In this document: one piece after another, positions 18,744-27,615 of the stretch
How positions within the stretch are numbered: position 1 is the first letter of the stretch
How the letters are laid out: each line of letters opens with the position of its first letter
NCBI GenBank assembly: GCA_002336815.1
Contig: DDEU01000063.1
Span: 301-52,220 of the forward strand
Length of the DNA stretch: 51,920 nucleotides
From: Chitinophagaceae bacterium UBA1946
Lineage (GTDB): Bacteria; Bacteroidota; Bacteroidia; Chitinophagales; Chitinophagaceae
Direction: 5' to 3'
Notes under the pieces: generated by a model
The model's input: only the letters and a program-made list of their open reading frames with translations
Databases searched by the model: none
Told to the model about the DNA's origin: nothing
Program-made: the position numbers and the translations under genes

Positions 18744-19157
18744 AGAAATCTTTTGGATTTTACTAAATCACAGCCGGGATATACCGGTATATACTTCTTA
18801 AGATTATCATCCCGGGGATTGAAGAATACAACAATGCGGTAGCTGTTTTGCTAATTTAAGTGTAGTCTTTCTTCGTCTTACCGGGGTTTTTATCTAATCT
18901 AAACGCAAAAATGGCGTTTGTATTACAACTGTGAATATCCAATTTTGTAAAAGTACTGTTTGTTTTTAGAGAAACTACCTCGTATAAATACGGCCAGATT
19001 CAAAAATTTTTGGATGTATTATACATAGGGCTTTAAAAATCAATACATTTAATTTTACAGTGGGTAGGGGAGTTGTTGTAAATAAAAGCAATTTTTTTTG
19101 TTAACAGCCGGCATTTTTTTTTGCAGGTATGAATTTATGCACAATAAAAGAAGCGTT
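18744..19157. other. Divergent intergenic region with a perfect palindrome
   Basis: These 414 bases hold the promoters of the minus-strand 1805-aa gene and the plus-strand thioesterase. No exact TAnnTTTG box is in a good position; TACATTTA at 19044-19051 is one mismatch away and lacks a spaced TTG. The notable content is the 14-bp palindrome at 18779-18792 and a shorter one at 18809-18819. Confidence 0.5.
18779..18792. promoter_or_regulatory. Candidate operator: 14-bp perfect palindrome
   Basis: ATATACCGGTATAT is self-complementary over all 14 bases and lies about 35 bases upstream of the start of the 1805-aa gene. A second near-palindrome, ATCCC-G-GGGAT, sits 16 bases further upstream at 18809-18819. 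Size and position fit the site of a dimeric regulator, but no regulator is encoded nearby, so this is an inference. Confidence 0.35.
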
Positions 19158-19556
19158 ATGGAAGCTAAAATGAATTTTAATACCCGTAAATGGGTAAAAC
19201 CGGAAGATCTCAATCCCAACCAAAGTTTGTTTGGAGGGCGGCTGCTGCAGTGGATCGATGAGGAGTCGGCTCTGTATGCAGTGATCCAGCTCGGGAACTA
19301 TCATGTAGTAACCAAATTTATATCCGAGATCAATTTTATATCCGCCCCAAAACAGGGGGATATTATTGAGATCGGTATCATGGCCACCCATTTTGGCACT
19401 ACTTCACTTACGATGCGCTGTGAAGTGCGAAACAAACTGAATCGTGCCATGATCCTCACCATTGAAAAGATCGTTTTTGTAAACCTTGATGCTGACGGCC
19501 ACCCGGTGCCGCATGGAAGAACTCAGGTCGTTGACACGGGTAGTCAAAACTATTGA
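19158..19556 (+). CDS. Hotdog-fold acyl-CoA thioesterase (YciA-like)
   Basis: A cytoplasmic protein of 132 residues from the chosen start. LNPNQSLFGGRLLQWIDEESALYA (read in two parts, LNPNQSLFGG at 18-27 and LLQWIDEESA after it) is the signature of the YciA/BACH-type acyl-CoA thioesterases, with the WIDE Asp/Glu pair at the catalytic position of the hotdog helix. VNLDADGHPVPHG near the C-terminus is also typical. The enzyme hydrolyses acyl-CoA to free acid and CoA; chain-length preference cannot be read. I chose ATG at 19158 (MEAKMNF); the ATG at 19170 is nearly as good, while the longer frame from 19098 adds a non-conserved tail. It shares a bidirectional terminator with the DinB-like gene. 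Confidence 0.85.
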   Translation: MEAKMNFNTRKWVKPEDLNPNQSLFGGRLLQWIDEESALYAVIQLGNYHVVTKFISEINFISAPKQGDIIEIGIMATHFGTTSLTMRCEVRNKLNRAMILTIEKIVFVNLDADGHPVPHGRTQVVDTGSQNY

Positions 19557-19600
19557 TACAGGTCCGGCTTGATAGTAAGATCCCATCATTTTGCCCAAAT

Positions 19601-19633
19601 AAAAAAAGCACAGGAGTATTAGGCCTGTGCTTT
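19601..19633. terminator. Bidirectional rho-independent terminator
   Basis: AAAGCACAGG at 19605-19614 pairs with CCTGTGCTTT at 19624-19633 around a nine-base loop. It has an A-run on the left (19601-19607) and a T-rich stretch on the right, so it can serve both the thioesterase (plus) and the DinB-like gene (minus), which converge here. Confidence 0.85.
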
Positions 19634-19654
19634 CTTTGTTATAGTGCTGACAGT

Positions 19655-20263
19655 TTAATTTTTGGGAAAATTGGGGTCATTTTTTACTTCATCAATTTGC
19701 TGGTTGTGCCGGTTGCTGTGGGCGCCGATAAATAATACCATCTGGTAACAATCATAGCTACCCATTGGCAAAGATGCTACATGATTTCGCAGATCCTCCT
19801 TCGTGCCATTTACATATTCAATCAACTTTCCCCTGTTTTCCTGGAAGGAAGCCAGCGCTTCCTGCATTGTTTTAAAGCCGGTATTTTGCGGTTCAAGAGG
19901 CGCAAAAGTTTTTCTTTTAGTACTGCGGTCTTCAATATTCTTTATTACTTCCTCATCAGTCAATTGAATGTCTTTTCTTTTGTCCGGGTTTTCCGCCATC
20001 TTTATATTGTCTTCCGTCATTTTCCACAGTGCCATTTCCGTAGCTGCTATGTGTTTAACACAATCTGCCACACTCCATTTGTCTGGGGCAGGTTTAAAGT
20101 TCAGTTGCGCTTCACTCAGATCCTTTACAGATGCAAGGATCCCGTTTTCTGTATCCTGTAAAAATTTGCTGGCTTTTTCCCTTTCTTCTTTTGTGAGTTC
20201 TTTTTCTGAGGAAATAAACGACAGGCCGGTAACTACGGCGAGCAGAATCAATAACTTTTTCAT
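19655..20263 (-). CDS. Exported DinB superfamily protein
   Basis: A 202-residue protein with a signal peptide (1-17 or so, KKLLILLAVVTGLSF) and a four-helix DinB/YfiT-like domain. The three metal-ligand histidines of the superfamily are visible: His71 in CVKHIAATE, then His182 and His186 in AHSNRHNQQI. KWSVADCVKHI is the standard helix-2 signature. Many family members are thiol-dependent S-transferases or simply unknown metal-binding proteins. The signal peptide makes this one periplasmic or surface exposed, which is frequent in Bacteroidota paralogs. It appears to be transcribed alone between two terminators. Confidence 0.85.
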   Translation of the reverse strand: MKKLLILLAVVTGLSFISSEKELTKEEREKASKFLQDTENGILASVKDLSEAQLNFKPAPDKWSVADCVKHIAATEMALWKMTEDNIKMAENPDKRKDIQLTDEEVIKNIEDRSTKRKTFAPLEPQNTGFKTMQEALASFQENRGKLIEYVNGTKEDLRNHVASLPMGSYDCYQMVLFIGAHSNRHNQQIDEVKNDPNFPKN

Positions 20264-20370
20264 GATAAAAAAAATTTAAGTAAATAATTGTTGTTGACTG
20301 TTGAAGTTTCAAAATACAAAACCCATTGCTTATTTACAAGGAATGGGTTGAATTAGTGAAATAAAGGTTT

Positions 20371-20394
20371 GGAAAAGAAGGCCTGCAGGGCCTT
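20371..20394 (-). terminator. Probable terminator of the mlaE-mlaF-like operon
   Basis: AAGGCC at 20378-20383 pairs with GGCCTT at 20389-20394 around a five-base loop; on the minus strand it is followed by CTTTTCC. It lies about 50 bases past the stop of the ATPase gene. A separate 8-bp inverted repeat (AACCCATT at 20320-20327, AATGGGTT at 20342-20349) lies between it and the DinB-like gene. Confidence 0.4.
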
Positions 20395-20444
20395 GCAAAT
20401 TAAGATATATTCATGCCGGGAGATATGATTCGCTCAATCAAACA

Positions 20445-21254
20445 TTATTTGAGTAGTTCATCCATATTCCTGTCGTTGTCAATTTTTCCTTTGGCTTCCA
20501 GCATACGCATATCCTTTGCATCTTTCAAAAATTCAGATGCAAAGATGAAGGAGTTCAGGCGTTCGTTCTTTGAAAAAATGATCTCCTGGTTGTTACCGCT
20601 CCATTCATGCTGGCCCTGGTACATGTACAGGATATTTTCGCCGATCTCCATCACACTGTTCATGTCATGCGTATTGATCACGGTGGTCATATTGAATTCC
20701 TTGGTGATGTCGTAGATCAATTTATCGATCACCATACTCGTTTGCGGATCAAGGCCAGAGTTGGGTTCATCGCAAAACAGGTATTTGGGATTGAGTACAA
20801 TGGCCCTTGCTATGCCCACTCTTTTTTTCATGCCACCACTGATCTCAGCAGGAAATTTTTTATTGGCATCCACCAGGTTAACCCTTGCCAGCACTTCATC
20901 CACCCGCTTATGCTTCTCAGCATTGTTGAGTTTAGAAAACATGTCGAGCGGAAACATTACATTTTGTTCTACCGTCATGCTGTCGAACAATGCAGAGCCC
21001 TGGAAGAGCATGCCGATCTGCTGGCGCAGCAATTTCCGGTCTTCCTCGCTCATGTCGGTAAAACTGGTGCCGTCATAATTGATCTCACCCTTGTCTGGTT
21101 CAATCAGTCCTACGAGGCATTTTTGCAGTACGGTCTTGCCACTGCCACTCGTACCGATAATGAGGTTACACTTACCCGTTTCCATCCTGTGGCTCACATC
21201 GTTCAGTACCACTTTTTCGCCAAACTGTTTGTAGATATTTTTGAATTCGATCAT
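20445..21254 (-). CDS. mlaF: ABC transporter ATPase, MlaF-like (lipid transport)
   Basis: A 269-residue cytoplasmic ABC ATPase. Walker A is GTSGSGKTVLQKCL (near residue 34), the signature is ISGGMKKRVGIARAI, and Walker B is YLFCDEPNSGLDP followed by the switch histidine in VINTHDMNSV. The SGGMKKR form of the signature, rather than SGGQQQR, and the neighbouring MlaE-type permease mark the Mla/Mce importer class that moves phospholipids between the outer and inner membranes. It lies 72 bases downstream of the permease on the same strand. The MlaD-type MCE protein usual in this system is not in the window, at least not next to the pair. Confidence 0.9.
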   Translation of the reverse strand: MIEFKNIYKQFGEKVVLNDVSHRMETGKCNLIIGTSGSGKTVLQKCLVGLIEPDKGEINYDGTSFTDMSEEDRKLLRQQIGMLFQGSALFDSMTVEQNVMFPLDMFSKLNNAEKHKRVDEVLARVNLVDANKKFPAEISGGMKKRVGIARAIVLNPKYLFCDEPNSGLDPQTSMVIDKLIYDITKEFNMTTVINTHDMNSVMEIGENILYMYQGQHEWSGNNQEIIFSKNERLNSFIFASEFLKDAKDMRMLEAKGKIDNDRNMDELLK

Positions 21255-21326
21255 TGATAACGGTTATAAAAAATCCTGAGTATTTGTTTGGGATGGATAT
21301 TGGTTAACGCATTATTGAATATGTCC

Positions 21327-22076
21327 TCATCCTGCCGGGCTAAGCAACAATTGCGACAGTACATAATCTGCCAGCAACAGCATGATGCAACTGATCACCA
21401 CGCTTTTTGTGCTGCTGCGGCCAATTTCGAGTGCGCCACCTTTTACATAGTAACCAAAATAAGCTGGTATGCTGCTGATGATAAAAGCGAATGTATATGA
21501 TTTTATCAGGGCGAATGTTACATTGTAAGGAACAAAGGCATTCAATAAACCTTTGTCAAATTGCTCCGATGATAAGATGCCTGACGCAACACCTGCGATC
21601 CTTCCGCCCCAGATACCCAATACCATGGCAACGATCACCAGCATCGGGATGGTTACCAGTGAAGCTGCAATCTTGGGCATCACGAGGTAAGACTTGGTGT
21701 TGATGCCCATAATTTCCAGCGCATCGATCTGTTCGCTTACCCTCATGTTACCAAGTTCACTGGCGATTTTACTGCCGATAACACCCGCCAGTACGATACA
21801 TACAAGGGTAGGAGCGAATTCAAGTATTACAGTATCCCTTACGATCTGGGCAATGGTTTCTTTTGGTATTACGGGGCTTACCAACTGGTAAGCAGTTTGC
21901 ACTGCACTTACAGCACCGATAAAAAAAGATATGATGGAAACGATGCCGAGGGAACCAATGCCAATATCGCTGCACTGGTGCATGAATTCTTTCCAGTACA
22001 TCTTGTGATTTTCTGGCCTGGAAAACATGCCTTTCAGCATCAACAGGTATCGGCCAAAGTCTGTGAAAATTGTCAT
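21327..22076 (-). CDS. mlaE: ABC transporter permease, MlaE-like
   Basis: A 249-residue inner-membrane permease of the MlaE family. It has about five hydrophobic segments and the family hallmarks: SFFIGAVSAVQTAYQL, LGNMRVSEQIDALEIMGINT and GIWGGRIAGVASG. With the ATPase encoded 72 bases downstream it should form the core of an Mla-type phospholipid transporter across the inner membrane. The size matches relatives. An exact TACATTTG box lies only four bases before the ATG (see its own entry), which would imply a leaderless or near-leaderless transcript. Confidence 0.92.
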   Translation of the reverse strand: MTIFTDFGRYLLMLKGMFSRPENHKMYWKEFMHQCSDIGIGSLGIVSIISFFIGAVSAVQTAYQLVSPVIPKETIAQIVRDTVILEFAPTLVCIVLAGVIGSKIASELGNMRVSEQIDALEIMGINTKSYLVMPKIAASLVTIPMLVIVAMVLGIWGGRIAGVASGILSSEQFDKGLLNAFVPYNVTFALIKSYTFAFIISSIPAYFGYYVKGGALEIGRSSTKSVVISCIMLLLADYVLSQLLLSPAG

Positions 22077-22080
22077 ACGA

Positions 22081-22088
22081 CAAATGTA
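22081..22088 (-). promoter_or_regulatory. TAnnTTTG box four bases before the mlaE-like start
   Basis: On the minus strand TACATTTG matches the Bacteroidota -7 consensus exactly, and the ATG follows after only four bases. If it is used, transcription would start at or just inside the start codon. No TTG sits at the usual distance upstream, so a chance match remains possible. Confidence 0.3.
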
Positions 22089-22248
22089 TTGAAAAAAGGG
22101 GTTACCGGCCTTTAATGTGATAAGGCCATTTTGTGAAATTATAATCGGTAAAAAAGTTGGGACAGGTGAGATGTCAAATGCTCAATTGCTGCATTGTCAT
22201 ATTAATAATGATAAAGAACAATTTGGCGGGCAGCGCCTGCAGGCTTTA

Positions 22249-23304
22249 TTAATTAACTTTTTTTTGGTTGCTCAGCAACAGCTCTTTTAAATGCTGGTAC
22301 ATTACCTGCGGCATGGTGCTGCATTTGGCAAAATCAACAGGATTGTTGTGGTGCTGACCGAGCTCCTGCGACAGTTGTTTGATCTTTGCATCAGTGGAAA
22401 GCTTTTCATCTGCAGCCGCAACCCGAAGGTCTCTCAAACGCTGGCGCTGGGCTTTTACCCTCATGATGATCTGGCTTCTTTCTTCCTGCTGGTATTGCCT
22501 GATCACCTCTGTATTCAGGTACTGCTGCACCATCTGTACAAAAACAATATTTTCTTTAAAGAACTGCGGCAGGTAAATATTCTTGCTGCCCTCGTAACTC
22601 TGCTGGTCAAAATCAATGGAACGGATTCGGAATTGTATATTGTCAAAATCCTGCACAATGTCAAAAACAAAATTATAACTACGCATGTCGCCGAGCAACC
22701 TGCAAAAACAACGCTCATTGAATTTTACAAATTCTTTGGCCAGCTTTTTAAAATTGTATTCGGGCCTGTTCAGGTGGTCCCGGATGAACATATCGCCGGG
22801 TATGCCGGCAATATGTTCTTCTGCCAGGGTATTATTGTCTACCAAAAAATGTATCCAGTAAGGGGAGAGCATGTGTTCCAGTTCCATGCCGAATATCCTG
22901 GAAGCATCTGCAATTTTGATATAGAAGTAATCGTACACTTCATTGTAGTTGTTCACTATTTTTATCCGGAACGGCTTCGAATTGCCAAACAGGCAATAAT
23001 CAATCCTTTCAATGTGCAAATGCTCCTCTGCCTGTGTATCACCGCTGGCTTTCAAAAGTGAATAAAGTCTCTTGAGCGCCAGGTGAATCTCGTGTGTCAG
23101 GGTTGGATTAAAGAAAACGGTTTCCCAGTAAGTGTCTTTACCATCCGCATCCTTTACCGGGATGCTGAAGTCGAAATGCCGGAGCGTATCATACGAAATG
23201 GGCAAAGATATCTCCCTGCCGTAACGCTTCAGGTATTTTTTAAAAGGCTTACTAACGGCAAAGGATGGCTTCTTTTTGCTGATATGGTCATTGGGCAACT
23301 GCAC
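22249..23304 (-). CDS. Unknown conserved protein, cotranscribed with malic enzyme
   Basis: A 351-residue soluble protein that I cannot name. It has no signal peptide or membrane segment. The first 240 residues look like one compact alpha/beta domain; the last 90 are highly charged and probably coiled coil (YQQEERSQIIMRVKAQRQRL and following). Two short stretches recall kinase-like phosphotransferase loops: LLGDMRSYNFVFDI, resembling HGDxxxxN, and IRSIDFDQQSYEG, resembling an IDFD metal-binding loop. The histidine normally expected before GD is absent and no glycine-rich loop is visible, so this is only a resemblance. It starts two bases after the maeB stop, so the two are very probably translated from one message. 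Confidence 0.7.
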   Translation of the reverse strand: MQLPNDHISKKKPSFAVSKPFKKYLKRYGREISLPISYDTLRHFDFSIPVKDADGKDTYWETVFFNPTLTHEIHLALKRLYSLLKASGDTQAEEHLHIERIDYCLFGNSKPFRIKIVNNYNEVYDYFYIKIADASRIFGMELEHMLSPYWIHFLVDNNTLAEEHIAGIPGDMFIRDHLNRPEYNFKKLAKEFVKFNERCFCRLLGDMRSYNFVFDIVQDFDNIQFRIRSIDFDQQSYEGSKNIYLPQFFKENIVFVQMVQQYLNTEVIRQYQQEERSQIIMRVKAQRQRLRDLRVAAADEKLSTDAKIKQLSQELGQHHNNPVDFAKCSTMPQVMYQHLKELLLSNQKKVN

Positions 23305-23306
23305 GC

Positions 23307-25655
23307 TTACAGGTCATGCGATGTTTTCCGGAACTTACCCCACCATTTGCTTGCTTTTACCGCAGCCTGGGTATCAAGGTTACCCTTCATCTGTGCATCT
23401 ACTACCGATACCAGTACCATGTTGAATATGGAGCGGATAGAACTGCCCAGTTGCAGCACATGAACCGGCTTCTTCAATCCCAGCAGCACCGGGCCAATGG
23501 AATCGTAGCCACTCACTTCCTGCAGCAGGTTATAAGCAATATTACCAGCAGAAAGATTAGGGAATATAAGGGTGTTCACTTCGCCATCGAGCAATTCTGT
23601 AAACGGATAATTGTCTTTTAGAATTTCTTTATTAAAGGCAAGAATACCCTGTACTTCACCATCACAAACCAACGAAGGATCTTTTGTTTTTACAATTTCC
23701 CGGGCCCTGCGTACCAATTTGGCTTCTTCGCCATCGCTGCTGCCAAAATTGCTGTAGCTAAGCATGGCGATCCTCGGTACAATATTGAAAGTTCTTACTT
23801 CTTTTGCAGCCAGTAAGGCGATCTCTGCCAGTTCTTCTGCGGTAGGATTATAATTGATGGTAGTGTCTGCCAGGAATAATGGGCCACGCTTGGTAAAAAT
23901 AATGTACATCCCTGCGATCTTCTTTACACCATCTTCTGTACCGATGGCTTCAATGGCCGGTCGGATGGTATCAGCATATTTTTTTGTAAGACCGCTGATC
24001 ATACAATCTGCTTCGCCTGTTTCCACCAGCATGCAACCAAAGTAGTTGCGGTCTTTCATCACCTTGTAACTTTCATGCTTGTTCATGCCGCGGCGCTGGC
24101 GTTTTGCATAAAACAGTTCGCCAAATTTCATCCTCAATTCTTCATGCTCATCATCTTTAGGGTTGATGATCGGCATATCCTCAATATCTATCCTGTTATC
24201 TGCAGCTATTTTCTGTATCCTTTTTACTTCACCTAACAATATCGGGTATCCCACGCCTTCTTCCTGCACCATCTGCGCCACTTTTAATATCTTGGCGTTT
24301 TCGGCATCAGAAAATACCACCCGTTTAGGATCCTTTCTTGCCATATTGCCGATCACCCTGCTCAACTGGTTGTCCAATCCCAGGCGTTTGTTCAGCGACA
24401 ATTTATACGCTTCCCAATCTTCGATGGGATACTTGGCCACACCGCTTTCCATCGCAGCCATTGCCACTGCAGGTGCTACGGTTGAAAGCAGTCTTGGATC
24501 AAGCGGTTTGGGAATAATGTAGTGTGGACCAAAAGTGATCGTTTTTTCATTGTAGGCGAGGTTCACAATATCCGGTACCGGTTCCCGGGTAAGTGCAGCC
24601 AGCGCTTTTACCGCAGCCAGCTTCATGGCTTCGTTGATGGTAGTGGCTCTAACGTCCAAGGCGCCACGAAAAATATAAGGAAAGCCGAGTACATTGTTTA
24701 CCTGGTTAGGATAATCACTGCGGCCGGTTGCCATGATGATGTCTTTTCGGATAGCGGTAGCTTCTTCATATCCGATCTCGGGATCGGGATTGGCCATCGC
24801 AAACACGATCGGGTTCTTCGCCATGCTCTTCACCATTTCCTGCGACACCACATTGCCCGAACTAAGCCCGATGAATACATCAGCGTCCTTCAATGCATCA
24901 GCGAGTGAATAATCTTTGTATTTTTCGTCGGTACAAAAATCTTTTTTCTGGGCATCTACACCTTCTCTTCCCTTATATAAAATCCCCTTCCTGTCGAACA
25001 CCATAAAATTACTGTGTTTTGCACCCAGCGACTCATACAGTTTCATACAGGCCATGGCAGCAGCGCCTGCCCCGTTTACCACGATGCGTACTTTTTCAAT
25101 ATCTTTCTTCTGAATTTCGAGTGCATTCAGCAAAGCAGCGGCAGAAATGATGGCGGTACCATGCTGGTCATCATGCATGATGGGAATCTTCAATTGCTCC
25201 TTCAGTTGCTGTTCAATGTAAAAACACTCGGGCGCCTTGATGTCTTCCAGGTTAATACCGCCGAACGTGGGCTCAAGAGCTTTCACGATCTGTACAAACT
25301 TTTCAGGATCGGTTTCATTGATCTCGATATCAAAAACATCAATGTCTGCAAATATTTTGAACAGCACCCCTTTTCCTTCCATCACCGGCTTGCCGGCTTC
25401 CGGGCCAATATTACCTAGTCCAAGTACTGCGGTGCCATTGCTGATAACGCCTACCAGGTTTCCTTTGGCGGTGTATTTATAAACATCTTCTATGTTCGCT
25501 GCAATTTCAAGACAGGGTTCGGCAACACCGGGAGAGTAAGCCAGTGAAAGGTCACGTTGTGTCTTTGCTTCCTTGGTAGGGATCACCTCAATTTTACCTG
25601 GCCGTCCCTTGGCGTGGTATTCAAGCGCCTGTTGTTTTCTAAGTTCTTTCGACAT
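23307..25655 (-). CDS. maeB: NADP-dependent malic enzyme, MaeB type (malic plus phosphotransacetylase-like domain)
   Basis: A 782-residue cytoplasmic enzyme that decarboxylates malate to pyruvate and makes NADPH. The N-terminal malic domain has LAYSPGVAEPCLEIA and LGLGNIGPEAGKPVMEGKG; the nucleotide-binding domain has VVNGAGAAAMACMKLY and VFAMANPDPEI. From about residue 430 to the end is a phosphotransacetylase-like domain (AQMVQEEGVGYPILLGE, DGEVQGILAFN, SAGNIAYNLLQE), which in MaeB acts as a regulatory module responding to acetyl-CoA rather than as an enzyme. The length is typical for MaeB. The unknown 351-residue protein follows after two bases. NADP preference is inferred from the family. 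Confidence 0.95.
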   Translation of the reverse strand: MSKELRKQQALEYHAKGRPGKIEVIPTKEAKTQRDLSLAYSPGVAEPCLEIAANIEDVYKYTAKGNLVGVISNGTAVLGLGNIGPEAGKPVMEGKGVLFKIFADIDVFDIEINETDPEKFVQIVKALEPTFGGINLEDIKAPECFYIEQQLKEQLKIPIMHDDQHGTAIISAAALLNALEIQKKDIEKVRIVVNGAGAAAMACMKLYESLGAKHSNFMVFDRKGILYKGREGVDAQKKDFCTDEKYKDYSLADALKDADVFIGLSSGNVVSQEMVKSMAKNPIVFAMANPDPEIGYEEATAIRKDIIMATGRSDYPNQVNNVLGFPYIFRGALDVRATTINEAMKLAAVKALAALTREPVPDIVNLAYNEKTITFGPHYIIPKPLDPRLLSTVAPAVAMAAMESGVAKYPIEDWEAYKLSLNKRLGLDNQLSRVIGNMARKDPKRVVFSDAENAKILKVAQMVQEEGVGYPILLGEVKRIQKIAADNRIDIEDMPIINPKDDEHEELRMKFGELFYAKRQRRGMNKHESYKVMKDRNYFGCMLVETGEADCMISGLTKKYADTIRPAIEAIGTEDGVKKIAGMYIIFTKRGPLFLADTTINYNPTAEELAEIALLAAKEVRTFNIVPRIAMLSYSNFGSSDGEEAKLVRRAREIVKTKDPSLVCDGEVQGILAFNKEILKDNYPFTELLDGEVNTLIFPNLSAGNIAYNLLQEVSGYDSIGPVLLGLKKPVHVLQLGSSIRSIFNMVLVSVVDAQMKGNLDTQAAVKASKWWGKFRKTSHDL

Positions 25656-26212
25656 ACTGTTTAATAGTTGTCCCGGCTGGCAAGCGGGAATTTAGATGAA
25701 TAGATTTTATTAGAATTTGTTGTTCCCTTTCACCCCATTTTTTTATTGACCGGGCGAAAGGTAAATACCTGTACAGCACAGTTGAGTTGGAGCGCTTTTA
25801 GGTGCAACAGTGAAAGCAGGTGTTCTGGATTGACCCACCTGGTTTTTCATAATGATGCAACAGTCACACGTGCCAATCCAGTTTTGCCGGCAGCGTGTGC
25901 AAGGTACAAAAATCATATCCATTGGGTTCAAAAAATCTATTCGGGTACGCCGGTAAAATAAAGGCTGCTTTTTGGCAGTGACCGGTGTTTTGAGAGACAA
26001 AATGTATCGCCCGGGTTTACTGAACTCTTAAAGGATTGACCAAAAGATACGTAGACGGACATAGACAATGTCGAGCGATAAAATAAAGCTGCGCATTCAC
26101 CGCTGTTGTTACCAGGGCCATTTAGCCTGTCATTTTCAGTGTTTACATAATCTGTTTGTCATGGAGTTTTTTCCAAAATAAACTTATTAAGTTTGGCATC
26201 TCAAAAGAAAAC
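25656..26212. other. Divergent intergenic region
   Basis: These 557 bases separate maeB from the M28 peptidase. Several frames of up to 85 codons are open on both strands, for example 25743-26000 on the minus strand, but none has a domain, signal peptide or plausible composition. I found no TAnnTTTG box with a correctly spaced TTG for either gene and no terminator hairpin. Confidence 0.4.
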
Positions 26213-27589
26213 ATGAAAATAAAATTATCGCTCAGTGTTTCAGCATTGCTGCTTTCCTTTTCAGTTACTGCACAAACAGATGATTCTGCGGCTATCCGCA
26301 AAATAGTGAATGATATCATGAACAATGCAAAAGCCTACGACAACCTGCGTTACCTCTGCAAAAAGATAGGCCCCCGGTTAAGCGGTTCATCAAATGCTCA
26401 AAAAGCGGTGGAAGCTACTGCAAGGATGTTAAAAGAGGCAGGCGCTGATACCGTGTACCTGCAACCCTGTATGGTGCCGCATTGGATAAGGGGTGAAAAA
26501 GAAACTGGCTATGTACAATTGGCTGGCGCAGCAAAACATCCGTTGAAATTATGTGCGCTGGGTAATTCTTACGGCACCGGCAAAAAAGGGGTAAGCGCTG
26601 CCGTTGTAGAAGTAAACAACATGAAGCAACTGGATGAACTCGGATTGGCCAATGTGCTGAAAGGTAAAATCGTATTCCTGAATTTTGCCATGAACCAAAC
26701 CTATATCGAAGTGTTTAACGCCTATGGCGAAAGTGGCGTTGCAAGATGGGGTGCACCAACTGTTTGTGCAAAGTATGGTGCGGTAGCTGCCATGGTTCGT
26801 TCGTTGTCCATTAACCCGGATGATTATCCGCATACAGGTGTAACATCATACAATGATTCCTTTCCTAAAATTCCGGCTGTTGCCATCAGCACCAACGATG
26901 CAGACTGGCTGAGCAGTCAATTAAAGAGGAAGATGAAGCTCACGGCTTTTTTACAAACCAATTGCCAAATGTTGCCGGATGCCCCTTCTTTTAATGTGGT
27001 GGGAGAAATAAAAGGGAGTGAGTTTGCCAGCGAGATCATTACCGTGGGCGGGCATCTTGATAGCTGGGACCTGGCCGAAGGAGCACAGGATGATGGTGCC
27101 GGTGTAGTGCAAAGTATTGAAGTGATTCGAGCCATCAGGGCAAGCGGGATAAAACCAAAAAGAACCATTCACGCAGTGATGTTCATGAATGAAGAGAATG
27201 GTGGAAGGGGAGGATCAAAGTACCTGGAATTGGCAAAGAAAAATAAAGAGCAACATTTGTTTGCCCTGGAAACAGATGCAGGCGGTTTTACGCCAAGGGG
27301 TTTTGCATTGCAGATGAATGACCAGCAGTTTGAAAAAGTACTTCGCTGGAAGCCCTTGTTCTACCAGTATGGCGTGTATAATTTTTCCAGGGGAGGAGCC
27401 GGTGCAGATGTGGGACATCTTTACGAACTGGGTACAGCTTTAGCAGGGCTGGCGCCGGATACACAACGGTATTTTGATATTCACCATGCTGCTACAGATG
27501 TGTTTGAAAATGTAAGCCGGAGAGAATTACACCTGGGAGCGGCCAATATGGCGGCGCTGATTTATTTGGTGGATAAGTATGGATTATAA
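26213..27589 (+). CDS. Exported M28 family zinc aminopeptidase
   Basis: A protein of 458 residues from the chosen start, with a signal peptide (MKIKLSLSVSALLLSFSVTA). The two-zinc site of family M28 is readable: His281 and Asp283 in GGHLDSWD, the bridging Asp293 in QDDGAG, the catalytic Glu327 and the zinc ligand Glu328 in MNEENGG, Asp355 in ETDAGG, and the final ligand His424 or His425 in DIHHAATD. A protease-associated (PA-like) insertion probably occupies about 110-240 between the pro-like region and the catalytic core. It should cleave N-terminal residues from peptides in the periplasm or outside the cell. I chose the ATG at 26213 because it gives a clean signal peptide; the frame from 26156 adds 19 residues without that feature. 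Confidence 0.92.
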   Translation: MKIKLSLSVSALLLSFSVTAQTDDSAAIRKIVNDIMNNAKAYDNLRYLCKKIGPRLSGSSNAQKAVEATARMLKEAGADTVYLQPCMVPHWIRGEKETGYVQLAGAAKHPLKLCALGNSYGTGKKGVSAAVVEVNNMKQLDELGLANVLKGKIVFLNFAMNQTYIEVFNAYGESGVARWGAPTVCAKYGAVAAMVRSLSINPDDYPHTGVTSYNDSFPKIPAVAISTNDADWLSSQLKRKMKLTAFLQTNCQMLPDAPSFNVVGEIKGSEFASEIITVGGHLDSWDLAEGAQDDGAGVVQSIEVIRAIRASGIKPKRTIHAVMFMNEENGGRGGSKYLELAKKNKEQHLFALETDAGGFTPRGFALQMNDQQFEKVLRWKPLFYQYGVYNFSRGGAGADVGHLYELGTALAGLAPDTQRYFDIHHAATDVFENVSRRELHLGAANMAALIYLVDKYGL

Positions 27590-27615
27590 TTAACTTGCAA
27601 TAAATTAAACAAACT

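Noticed and set aside
22249..23304. Calling the MaeB-linked protein a kinase
   Set aside because: Only two short loops resemble phosphotransferases; no glycine-rich loop or HxD histidine is visible, so it stays unknown.
25743..26000. Minus-strand 85-codon frame upstream of maeB
   Set aside because: The scattered cysteines (CTRCRQNW, CDCC) suggested a zinc protein, but the spacing fits no known knuckle and nothing else supports coding.
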